Source: DATKMS01 sp041497995
Lineage (GTDB): Bacteria > Desulfobacterota > Binatia > HRBIN30
DNA: 18,148 nucleotides
Direction of reading: 5' to 3'
Assembly (NCBI GenBank): GCA_041497995.1
Contig: JBGQHM010000099.1
Span: forward strand, 1-18,148
The notes below the pieces were generated by a model that was not told the DNA's origin, did not search any database, and worked only from the letters and a program-made list of their open reading frames with translations. Position 1 is the stretch's first letter. Each line of letters begins with the position of its first letter. This document shows positions 1-6,384 of this stretch, in pieces. Both the position numbers and the translations under genes were made by a program.

Positions 1-237
1 ATCGACGTCGACCTCCGCAACCGTCCGGATCACGTCCTGGTGCGGCGCGCAGGCTTCGCGGTGATCTGTGAATCGGTGAATGCCACAGAGGCGCAGGCGC
101 TGCGCTTACTCCTCGCTGGTGACACGCTTGGAGACGCGATGGCAGCGCTGGCGGCGAGCGGAGAGGACCCGGCATCGGTGTCTGCGTGGTTCACCCGCTG
201 GGCCTCCTTGCAAATGATCACGGGGTGTAGCTGCTGA
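1..237 (+). CDS. C-terminal part of a putative HvfC/BufC-like (DUF2063) protein, 5' end outside window
   Basis: The frame is open from the first base and ends at TGA 235-237, giving 78 residues, so the gene starts upstream; an internal GTG at 40 is not needed as a start. The pattern 'HVLVRRAGFAVICESVNATE', then 'ALRLLLAGDTLGDAMAAL', then a 'WFTRWASLQMITG' ending resembles the C-terminal winged-helix-like part of HvfC/BufC proteins (DUF2063). These are partners of MNIO (DUF692) enzymes that modify cysteines in small metal-responsive peptides; the partner recognises the peptide. If correct, a DUF692 gene and a small Cys-rich precursor should lie just upstream. The match is remembered family shape over a short stretch, and no catalytic residue is available to confirm it. 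The protein ends in Cys-Ser-Cys, which I cannot explain. An unrelated helical C-terminus is the main alternative. Confidence 0.5.
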   Translation: MDVDLRNRPDHVLVRRAGFAVICESVNATEAQALRLLLAGDTLGDAMAALAASGEDPASVSAWFTRWASLQMITGCSC

Positions 238-251
238 CCCGGTCAGCGAAA

Positions 252-286
252 CGGCGTAGGGCACGGCATGCCGTGCCCCTACGCCG
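252..286. terminator. Palindrome between convergent genes; likely bidirectional terminator or dispersed repeat
   Basis: A perfect 16-bp palindrome GCACGGCATGCCGTGC (261-276) is extended by outer arms CGGCGTAGG (252-260) and CCTACGCCG (278-286), with one unpaired C at 277. It sits between the stop of the DUF2063-like gene (237) and the stop of the minus-strand mscS gene (304), the usual place for a shared terminator. There is no T-tract on either side, so termination is not certain. The shape (GTAGG-GCACGGC and its mirror) resembles short palindromes repeated many times in some high-GC environmental genomes, so a REP- or MITE-like repeat is the alternative. Confidence 0.55.
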
Positions 287-303
287 CCATACTGCGCACT
301 GAG

Positions 304-1860
304 TTACGCGGCCGCGCTCGACTGACTGGCTGTCGGGTCGTCCGCCCGGAAGCGGTAGAAGAAGCTGCCGTCCTTGAACCCGTGCTCGTCGAGGACGTGG
401 TGCACGATGCCGCGGTCGACGAGGAGCTGACCCACCGCGACGGCTTCCGCTCGCGTCAGCCCTTCGGCGCGTGTCATCCAATCTACAACCTCGCGGCCAA
501 CGAAGCATCGCGGGTAGACAGTGAGCAGATGCCGCCGGTCGACGATGGGAATGCCCTCAGTGCTGCGCATGCGGGTGACGAGTGCATCAATCTCTGTGTC
601 GGTCCAGCTACGCGGCCCGCGCTCGTCCTCGAACCCGACCGGCTCGCGCGGCACGGCCGGCGGCTCTGCCGTTGCGACCTGGCCATTCGCAGCCAACTCT
701 GCCTCGGTGAAGTAGCGGCGGCTCACGGCGCCGAGCACCTGCTCCAGCTGCGGTGAGCGTAGATGCAGATCGCGCTGCGGGAACGGCACCTGGATTTGGT
801 AGCGTCGCAGGTTGGCCTCGATCCGGTAGTTCAGGTCGCTGACCAGGCGCTCCTGGATGCGCGGATCGCCGGTCCATATGAGCAGATCGAAATCGAGCGC
901 ACTCTCCCCGAACACCCTAAATTCCACGCTCGGCCGCGGGTCCTTCAGCACATCCGGATGGTCGCGGGCCGCCTCCAACAGCGCCGCACGCACGCGCGCG
1001 ATGTCGGAACCGTACGCGACGCTCAGCGGCACGTGCAGCCGGGATACCGGGTCGCGATGCGTCCAGTTGACGACCTCGCTCTCCAGAAAGCGCGAGTTGG
1101 GGATGAGAATGCTGACGTTGTCGAGCGTGCGAATCTCGGTGTTGCGCGGTCCGATGTGCTCTACCGTGCCCATCCAGTCATCCACCTTCACAAAGTCCCC
1201 CGGCTGGATCGGCCGCTCCAAGCTGACCACCAAACCGCTGACGAAGTTGTTGGCGATGTTCTGCAAACCAAAACCGATACCGACGCCCAGAACGCTCACG
1301 ACGAACGTCAACGAGCTGACGTCGATGTGCCAGACCTGCAGGATGACGATCGCGCCGATAAACGTCAGCGCGCAGCGGGTCAGCAGGGTTACGGCGTCCT
1401 GGACGCCCGGCTCCATGCCGGTAGCACGCAAGATGTTCGTCTTCAGCACGCGCGTCAGGCCACTGACCGCGACCCACAGCCCAGCCAACACGGCAGGCAG
1501 CTCAAGCACGTCGAGCGCCGAATAGCCGCGCTCGTTGAGGGTAAACAGCGGCGACGTCAGACTCATCGCGACCATGTGCACGAACATCTGTCGCGCCATC
1601 TGCAGCAGGGCGAACTGATCGCTCACGTAGGCAACAGCCCCAAGCCACACCGCAATTTTAGGCAGCAGGAGCGCCGCCTCGATGACCGCCACCCAGCGCA
1701 TGGCCGTGCTCGACTCGATCGATCCACCGAATCGACGGCGCAGCAGGAGCGGCAGACGCCGACCCACGCGCCGTAGCGCCCAATGAACGGCTCCCGCTCC
1801 CGCGAGAACCAGCAGGGACACCAACGACGCTTGCAGAAGATTGTCCATCTTGCCGAACAC
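304..1860 (-). CDS. MscS-family mechanosensitive channel with C-terminal DEP domain
   Basis: 518 residues. The start is GTG at 1860-1858, preceded on the minus strand by GAGGAGG seven bases upstream, a strong ribosome site that decides the start. Hydrophobic segments lie near residues 8-27, 56-80, 120-138 and 160-176. The pore helix and beta domain follow at about 183-262, with the Gly/Ala-rich 'VLGVGIGFGLQNIANNFVSG' stretch and 'RPIQPGDFV', then the alpha/beta C-terminal domain ending at 'VPFPQRDLHLRS' (358-369). These are hallmarks of inner-membrane MscS channels that release solutes on hypo-osmotic shock. Beyond the usual end, residues about 424-505 form a DEP-like domain ('HLLTVYPRCFVGREVVDWM', ending 'GSFFYRF'), a fold known for membrane or partner docking. 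The gene is divergent from msrA and shares a 194-bp promoter region with it. The channel call is firm; the DEP call is good; the role of the tail is unknown. Confidence 0.9.
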   Translation of the reverse strand: MFGKMDNLLQASLVSLLVLAGAGAVHWALRRVGRRLPLLLRRRFGGSIESSTAMRWVAVIEAALLLPKIAVWLGAVAYVSDQFALLQMARQMFVHMVAMSLTSPLFTLNERGYSALDVLELPAVLAGLWVAVSGLTRVLKTNILRATGMEPGVQDAVTLLTRCALTFIGAIVILQVWHIDVSSLTFVVSVLGVGIGFGLQNIANNFVSGLVVSLERPIQPGDFVKVDDWMGTVEHIGPRNTEIRTLDNVSILIPNSRFLESEVVNWTHRDPVSRLHVPLSVAYGSDIARVRAALLEAARDHPDVLKDPRPSVEFRVFGESALDFDLLIWTGDPRIQERLVSDLNYRIEANLRRYQIQVPFPQRDLHLRSPQLEQVLGAVSRRYFTEAELAANGQVATAEPPAVPREPVGFEDERGPRSWTDTEIDALVTRMRSTEGIPIVDRRHLLTVYPRCFVGREVVDWMTRAEGLTRAEAVAVGQLLVDRGIVHHVLDEHGFKDGSFFYRFRADDPTASQSSAAA

Positions 1861-2054
1861 AGCTGTTCCTCCTCGTTAGTGAGATGCCGTTCATATCCCA
1901 TGTGTTTCAGTCCGGCAGGCACCACGAAACCGGGAGCATCGTTACGGCATCCGACGGCGGAATGCCCGCGTTGACCGATGCCGAGGCGACAGTCATGCTC
2001 TCCCCCGGATCGCGTTCGGGAACTACGGCCGGAAAAAGAAGGTTGGTGGTCATT

Positions 2055-2708
2055 GTGACAACTAGAACGTGCAAGAGGCGTCTTCTACTCGCTGCGCTGG
2101 TGATGCTGGTGATCGCCGGAGCGTCCCGGGCAAACGCGGCCGATGTAACGCCCAAGGGCGGCACCGCCAAAGCCTCCTTCGCGGGCGGCTGTTTCTGGTG
2201 TATGCAGCCGCCGTTCGAACACCTCGACGGCGTGTTGGCGACGACGGTGGGATACACGGGCGGTCACACGCCGAACCCGAGTTACCACGAGGTGTCGGCC
2301 GGCGAGACTGGGCATGCCGAGTCGATTCAGATCGAGTACGATCCAGCGAAGATCAGTTACAACCAACTGCTCGACGTGTTCTGGCACAACGTCGATCCGC
2401 TCACGCCAAACGCACAGTTCTGCGACCACGGCGATCAGTACCGTACGGCGATCTTCTACTCTGATGACACGCAGCGCCGTCTGGCCGAGGAATCGAAGCA
2501 GCGCCTGGAACAATCGAAGCGCTTTGATCGTCCGATTGTCACGCAGATCGTAGCGGCCACCGACTTCTACCCGGCCGAGGACTATCATCAGATGTACCAC
2601 GAGAAGAATCCGGTGCGGTACAAATACTATCGTTGGAACTGCGGTCGCGACCAACGCTTGAAGCAACTGTGGGGAGACGCGGCGCCCCACGCGGAGGCGC
2701 CGGAATGA
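2055..2708 (+). CDS. msrA: Periplasmic peptide methionine-S-sulfoxide reductase MsrA
   Basis: 217 residues from GTG 2055. The frame stays open back to ATG 1884, but a typical signal peptide starts at 2055: basic 'CKRR', a hydrophobic core, and cleavage near 'SRANA'. AGAAGG at 2037-2042 is the only ribosome-site-like element, slightly far from 2055; GTG 2046 is an alternative. The mature part carries the MsrA active site GCFWC (Cys46 nucleophile, Cys49), the conserved 'DHGDQYRT' region and 'YPAEDYHQMY'. Two further cysteines ('QFCDHGD' and 'WNCGRD') could serve as resolving residues. It reduces methionine-S-sulfoxide in oxidised proteins, here in the periplasm, and would need a periplasmic reductant. 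It overlaps msrB by 4 bp, so both stereoisomers are handled by one operon. The family call is secure; the exact start is less so. Confidence 0.93.
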   Translation: MTTRTCKRRLLLAALVMLVIAGASRANAADVTPKGGTAKASFAGGCFWCMQPPFEHLDGVLATTVGYTGGHTPNPSYHEVSAGETGHAESIQIEYDPAKISYNQLLDVFWHNVDPLTPNAQFCDHGDQYRTAIFYSDDTQRRLAEESKQRLEQSKRFDRPIVTQIVAATDFYPAEDYHQMYHEKNPVRYKYYRWNCGRDQRLKQLWGDAAPHAEAPE

Positions 2709-3247
2709 CAACCGTACGCACGATGTGTGCAAGTCTGGCGGTCCTTCTCGTACTCGCCGGGAATGCAAGCGCAGCAGCGCCTGCAAAAGGATGGAACCCC
2801 GCAACGTTTCACAAGCCCAGCGATGCCGAGCTGAAGCAGATGCTGACCCCAATGCAGTACAAGGTCACGCAGCACGAAGGCACGGAGCCGCCCTTCAAGA
2901 ACGAGTATTGGGACAACCATCAGGCGGGGATCTACGTCGACGTCGTATCGGGTGAGCCGCTGTACAGCTCCCTCGACAAGTACGAGTCGGGTACCGGCTG
3001 GCCGAGCTTCACCAAACCGCTCGGGCCGGACGACATTCGCACGAAGGTCGATCGGAGCCTGTTCGGAGAACGCACCGAGGTACGGTCCGCGCATGCCGAC
3101 TCGCACCTCGGGCACGTGTTCGACGACGGCCCGGCGCCGACCGGCAAGCGCTACTGCATGAACTCGGCCGCGCTGCGCTTCATCCCCGTCGACCGGCTGC
3201 AGGCCGAAGGCTACGGCGAATACCTCCCGCTCTTCGAGAAGCACTGA
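2705..3247 (+). CDS. msrB: Periplasmic peptide methionine-R-sulfoxide reductase MsrB, single-cysteine type
   Basis: 180 residues from ATG 2705, overlapping the msrA stop as ATGA, which implies translational coupling. The longer frame starting at 2633 lies inside msrA and is not needed. A signal peptide covers residues 1-23 (cleavage near 'GNASA'). The SelR/MsrB fold is shown by 'KYESGTGWPSF' (92-102), 'HADSHLGHVFDDGP' (130-143) and the catalytic 'RYCMNSAALRF' (149-159, Cys151). The CxxC pairs that hold structural zinc in many MsrBs are absent: the region that is usually CxxCGxPLF reads 'VDVVSGEPLY'. Cys151 is the only cysteine of the mature protein, so no intramolecular resolving disulfide can form and the sulfenic acid must be reduced by a partner. 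The enzyme call is secure; the one-Cys mechanism is inference. Confidence 0.94.
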   Translation: MTTVRTMCASLAVLLVLAGNASAAAPAKGWNPATFHKPSDAELKQMLTPMQYKVTQHEGTEPPFKNEYWDNHQAGIYVDVVSGEPLYSSLDKYESGTGWPSFTKPLGPDDIRTKVDRSLFGERTEVRSAHADSHLGHVFDDGPAPTGKRYCMNSAALRFIPVDRLQAEGYGEYLPLFEKH

Positions 3248-3594
3248 GCTCGGCGACGGCGCCGCGCTTGGTGTCGTGAGACTGATTGCCACACTTCAGG
3301 GTGAGGTTGTTTGTCTCATTCGTGCCTTGGCCGCAGAGTATGATGCCGTAGCGGGAACGCATCCCCATGGCATCCGGCTTGCCTCTCTAGGCACGGTCAA
3401 CCCGCTCGGCCCGGAGCGCGAATCGCGCCGTTGAGCGATGCTGACGCGGGAGCTAGTCTAATGGGGAATGAGGAACAGCTTGGGGTGGCCGCCCACGGTG
3501 TGGACCGTCGGGATATCCCTGGCGCTGGCCGCGCCGAGAGCCACCGTTGAGGTGAACGCCCTGCCGATCAAACGACACATCCCCGAGATACCGC
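3248..3594. other. Intergenic region between msrB and the acyltransferase gene
   Basis: This 347-bp stretch holds no convincing long gene. It contains a 6-bp inverted repeat TGAGAC (3277-3282) / GTCTCA (3313-3318) with a 30-nt loop, a lone -10-like TATGAT at 3339-3344 without a matching -35 hexamer, a GG-N10-GC sigma-54-like site (3369-3382, listed separately) and a possible 45-codon secreted ORF (3468-3605, listed separately). I see no clear terminator behind msrB. Confidence 0.6.
3367..3383 (+). promoter_or_regulatory. Possible sigma-54 (-24/-12) promoter upstream of acyltransferase/two-component genes
   Basis: ATGGCATCCGGCTTGCC has TGGCA at the -24 element (GG at 3369-3370), exactly ten bases, then GC at 3381-3382 within TTGC, the sigma-54 spacing. 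It lies 211 bp before ATG 3595 and 84 bp before ATG 3468. No GACA-N3-TGTC dyad like that at 7756-7789 is seen upstream, so the activator is unclear. One such match in a window this size could arise by chance. Confidence 0.35.
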
Positions 3595-3605
3595 ATGGGC
3601 GCTAG
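3468..3605 (+). CDS. Possible 45-residue secreted peptide (doubtful)
   Basis: ATG 3468 opens a 45-codon frame ending at TAG 3603-3605 and overlapping the acyltransferase start by 11 bp. The N-terminus has the outline of a weak signal peptide: Arg2, then 'WTVGISLALAAPRA'. The remainder (about 20 residues, basic and proline-containing) matches no family I know. There is no good ribosome site; GGGGA directly abuts the ATG. The only supports are position behind a possible sigma-54 site and overlap with the next start, which could couple translation. It may well be non-coding. Confidence 0.2.
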   Translation: MRNSLGWPPTVWTVGISLALAAPRATVEVNALPIKRHIPEIPHGR

Positions 3606-4821
3606 CACCGCCCGATGGCTGCCCCCAGCCGAGCACCCATCGGCTCTCGATGTGCCGCGGACGACACCCTCGCGCGCAAGCGATCCGACTACGCTCCGGA
3701 AAGCGCGGCCGGACCCGGCGGGTGAACGCCTGCTCTCGCTCGACGTCTTTCGCGGTATCGCCATCGCCGCCATGCTCCTGGTGAACAATCCTGGAACCAC
3801 GAAGTTTGGGTACGGCATCCTGCAGCATGCCGAGTGGGACGGATGCCGGCCGCCGGACCTGATTTTTCCCTTCTTCCTGTTCATCGTGGGCATTTCGATC
3901 GCCTACTCCATGGCGAAGCAGGGACACCTCGGTGTTCACCGTAGCGCGACCGTCACCAAGATCGTGCGCCGCTCGTTCATCATCTGCGGAATCGGACTGT
4001 TGTTGAACGCCCTCCCCTACTTCGATTGGGAGGTCACGCGCATTCCGGGTGTCCTGCAGCGCATCGCGCTGTGTTACTTGGTCGCGTCGCTGATCGTGCT
4101 CTACACGGGCATCCACGGGCAAGCCTTCACAGCCGCCCTGTTGCTCGTCGTCTATTGGGCGCTCATCACGTACGTACCCGTCCCCGGCTACGGAGCCGGC
4201 GTCTTGGAGGCGGACACCAATCTCGCCGCGTACATCGACCGCGCACTCATGGGCGGCCACCTCTGGCATCGTCATTGGGACCCGGAGGGCCTCCTGACCA
4301 CTGTCCCAGCGGTGTCGACGACGCTGGCGGGCGCGCTTGCTGGACACTGGATGCGCTCGCCGCGCAGCAGCCGCCAGCGCCTGAAGGGGCTGCTCGTCTC
4401 GGGCGTCGCCGCGATTGGCCTCGGTCTGCTGATAAACGTCTGGCACCCGATCAACAAGAATTTGTGGACCAGCTCCTACGTGGTGTTCACGGCCGGCACG
4501 GCCCTGATCGGTTTGGGGCTGTGCTACTGGTTGGTCGACCTCAAGGGCTATCGACGCTGGGCGACGCCATTCGTCGTCTTCGGCACCAACGCCATCCTGG
4601 CGTACGCGCTCTCCACCTTGATGACCAAGGCGTTGGCGTTGTGGACTGCGACGGGCCTCGACGGTTCTCCAGTGATGCTGAAGACGTATCTCTTTCAGCT
4701 CTACTTCCTGCCGCTGGCAACGCACCGCTTGGCCTCGCTACTCTATGCCGTCACATTCGTTCTTTTCTGGCTCGCGCTGATGAGCCTGCTCTATCGCAGG
4801 CGGATCTTCATCAAGATCTAA
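3595..4821 (+). CDS. Multipass membrane acyltransferase, COG4299/DUF5009 (HGSNAT-like)
   Basis: 408 residues. From residue 44 the sequence follows the COG4299 pattern: 'ERLLSLDVFRGIAIAAMLLVNN' in the first helix, then 'LQHAEWDGCRPPDLIFPFFL' with His78, Asp82 and Asp88, and the typical ending 'LYRRRIFIKI'. About ten hydrophobic segments follow. Relatives include the heparan-alpha-glucosaminide N-acetyltransferase family, which moves an acetyl group across a membrane onto a sugar amine; the His in the first loop is the proposed acetyl carrier. The substrate here is unknown; a cell-envelope glycan is plausible. Residues 1-43 are polar and poorly conserved, no clear ribosome site precedes ATG 3595, and GTG 3652 is a possible alternative start. 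The stop lies 27 bp before the histidine kinase gene on the same strand, so they may be co-transcribed. Family assignment is strong, function is not. Confidence 0.88.
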   Translation: MGASTARWLPPAEHPSALDVPRTTPSRASDPTTLRKARPDPAGERLLSLDVFRGIAIAAMLLVNNPGTTKFGYGILQHAEWDGCRPPDLIFPFFLFIVGISIAYSMAKQGHLGVHRSATVTKIVRRSFIICGIGLLLNALPYFDWEVTRIPGVLQRIALCYLVASLIVLYTGIHGQAFTAALLLVVYWALITYVPVPGYGAGVLEADTNLAAYIDRALMGGHLWHRHWDPEGLLTTVPAVSTTLAGALAGHWMRSPRSSRQRLKGLLVSGVAAIGLGLLINVWHPINKNLWTSSYVVFTAGTALIGLGLCYWLVDLKGYRRWATPFVVFGTNAILAYALSTLMTKALALWTATGLDGSPVMLKTYLFQLYFLPLATHRLASLLYAVTFVLFWLALMSLLYRRRIFIKI

Positions 4822-4848
4822 CGCAGCCATCGACTGGTCAGCCATTCC

Positions 4849-6384
4849 ATGAGCCTCGGGGGAGCAATCCGCACGCTGCGCGTCCAGCTGATTGCGATCG
4901 TCGTGCTGACGGTCGCCGTTGTGCTGACGTTGTCGCAGTGGGTCGATACCCGCCTGTCGGAGCGGGCGCTCGAACAGGACATGCGAGAGCGCGCCTTGCT
5001 CGTGCTGCGCGCCGTGGCGTCGCTGTGGGGCGGTACCAATCCAGACGAGTTGCGCACCGAGCTCGCCGCCATCATCGAGGGGGATCGCGAGATCGTCGCC
5101 ATCAACACTTTCCGCCTCGCGGACGGCGTCCCCGTACCGGATGTCCGCGCCAGCGAAGTCGACGAAGCGGTCACTAGCACCTTCACAGAACAGGACTTGG
5201 CCGAGCTCATTAGCCACGGCGTCGTCACACGGACGTTGAAAGCGGGGGATGGTACGGACCGGTTGCGCATCACCGTCCCGTTGCGAGAGGATGGCCAGAT
5301 CGCCGGCGCCGCACAGGTGGAGCTGTTGGCTGCCGCCGTTGTGCGGCTGAAGCACCGCCTACAAACCATCTATGCCGTCGTGCTGTTTGCCTCGGTCGTC
5401 CTCATCTCCATCGTCGTCTCCTTCTTCCTCGAACGTCAGGTGACACGGCCCGTGGCCGCACTCGTGGATGGCATGCGCCGCGCCGAGCGTGGCGAGCGCG
5501 GCGTGCGTGTCCTACAGCAGGCTGGCGGCGAGTTCGGTTTCGTCACCGGCAGCTTCAATCGGATGTTGTCGCGTATCGAAGACCTCACCGCGGGTCTCGA
5601 AGAACGGGTGCGCGTGGCCACACAGGATCTGGCGGACAAGAACCGCGAGCTGAGCATCGCGAACGCGAAGCTCTGGCAGGCGCAGTTGGATGTGGGACGC
5701 AGCGAGCGCTTGGCCACGCTGGGACAGATGGCCGGAACGCTGGCGCACGAGCTCGGTACGCCACTGAATTCGGTGCTCGGTTACGTGCAACTCTTGCGGC
5801 GCGAGGAGCAGCGTCCCGAGCGCGCCGAGAAGCTGGCGGTCATCGAATCGCAAGTGCAGCGGATGATCGAGACCATCCGCAGCGTGCTCGACCGCACGCG
5901 TGACGTACCCGTCCAACGCGACCCGGTGCCAATCGGCCCGCTGGTGTCGGAGGTGCTCTCGTTGCTCTCGACCCAGCTCACCGCACGCAGCATCACGCCG
6001 AGTGTGGATCTCGCCCCCGGGCTGCCTCCGGTGCCGGGTGACGCCATCGGGCTGCGGCAGGTCTTGCTGAATCTGCTCACCAACGCCCTGGACGCTATGA
6101 ACGCGCCCGGAGGGATCGCCATCACGGCCTGCGTGTCGGCGCTCAACGGCGACCGCAGCCGCTATCTAGAAATTGCCGTACGCGACGGCGGCCACGGCAT
6201 GTCGTCGGAAGAAGTGCAGCGCGCCTTCGAGCCGTTCTATACGACGAAAGCCCCTGGCCGCGGCACCGGACTCGGGCTGGTCATCGTCGAGCACATCGTG
6301 CGCGCCCATGGCGGACACCTGAGCATCGACAGTACACCGGGACAAGGAACGATCATGCGGGTACACTTGCCGTTGGAGGCGTAA
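4849..6384 (+). CDS. Membrane sensor histidine kinase (HAMP-HisKA-HATPase), NtrB/ZraS-like
   Basis: 511 residues. TM1 is about residues 10-28, an extracytoplasmic sensor domain runs about 29-172, TM2 about 174-197, HAMP about 198-250, then a short coiled coil. The phospho-acceptor His300 lies in 'LAHELGTPLNSVLGY'. The ATP-binding domain has Asn412 ('NLLTNALDAM'), 'DGGHGM' and the G box 'GTGLGL' (from 472). The layout is that of kinases paired with NtrC-type regulators. The sensor domain (rich in Asp and Glu, with no His or Met cluster) does not reveal the ligand; a metal or envelope signal is inferred from the adjoining efflux operon. No ribosome site is visible before ATG 4849, and coupling with the upstream gene 27 bp away is possible. 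The stop codon shares one base with the next ATG (TAATG), so kinase and regulator are translationally linked. Confidence 0.95.
   Translation: MSLGGAIRTLRVQLIAIVVLTVAVVLTLSQWVDTRLSERALEQDMRERALLVLRAVASLWGGTNPDELRTELAAIIEGDREIVAINTFRLADGVPVPDVRASEVDEAVTSTFTEQDLAELISHGVVTRTLKAGDGTDRLRITVPLREDGQIAGAAQVELLAAAVVRLKHRLQTIYAVVLFASVVLISIVVSFFLERQVTRPVAALVDGMRRAERGERGVRVLQQAGGEFGFVTGSFNRMLSRIEDLTAGLEERVRVATQDLADKNRELSIANAKLWQAQLDVGRSERLATLGQMAGTLAHELGTPLNSVLGYVQLLRREEQRPERAEKLAVIESQVQRMIETIRSVLDRTRDVPVQRDPVPIGPLVSEVLSLLSTQLTARSITPSVDLAPGLPPVPGDAIGLRQVLLNLLTNALDAMNAPGGIAITACVSALNGDRSRYLEIAVRDGGHGMSSEEVQRAFEPFYTTKAPGRGTGLGLVIVEHIVRAHGGHLSIDSTPGQGTIMRVHLPLEA

Noticed and set aside
763..1776. 337-codon open frame on the plus strand opposite the MscS gene
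   Set aside because: Composition is that of a GC-rich antisense shadow (many Arg, Gln, His, Asp), without domains, while the opposite strand encodes a clear MscS channel with a strong ribosome site.
1971..1999. TTGACC with CATGCT 17 bp downstream as a sigma-70 promoter for msrA
   Set aside because: The -35 is good, but the -10 matches only three of six positions; too weak to list as a feature.
1884..2054. 57-codon N-terminal extension of MsrA
   Set aside because: It would place the signal peptide internally and fill the whole divergent promoter region; the residues do not look conserved.
3568..4725. 385-codon minus-strand frame opposite the acyltransferase
   Set aside because: Low-complexity Arg/Gln/Asp-rich translation with no motif; the plus strand carries the recognisable membrane protein.
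4026..5177. 383-codon plus-strand frame spanning the acyltransferase and the kinase start
   Set aside because: It crosses two well-supported genes in another frame and its translation is Arg/His/Pro-rich without any fold signature.
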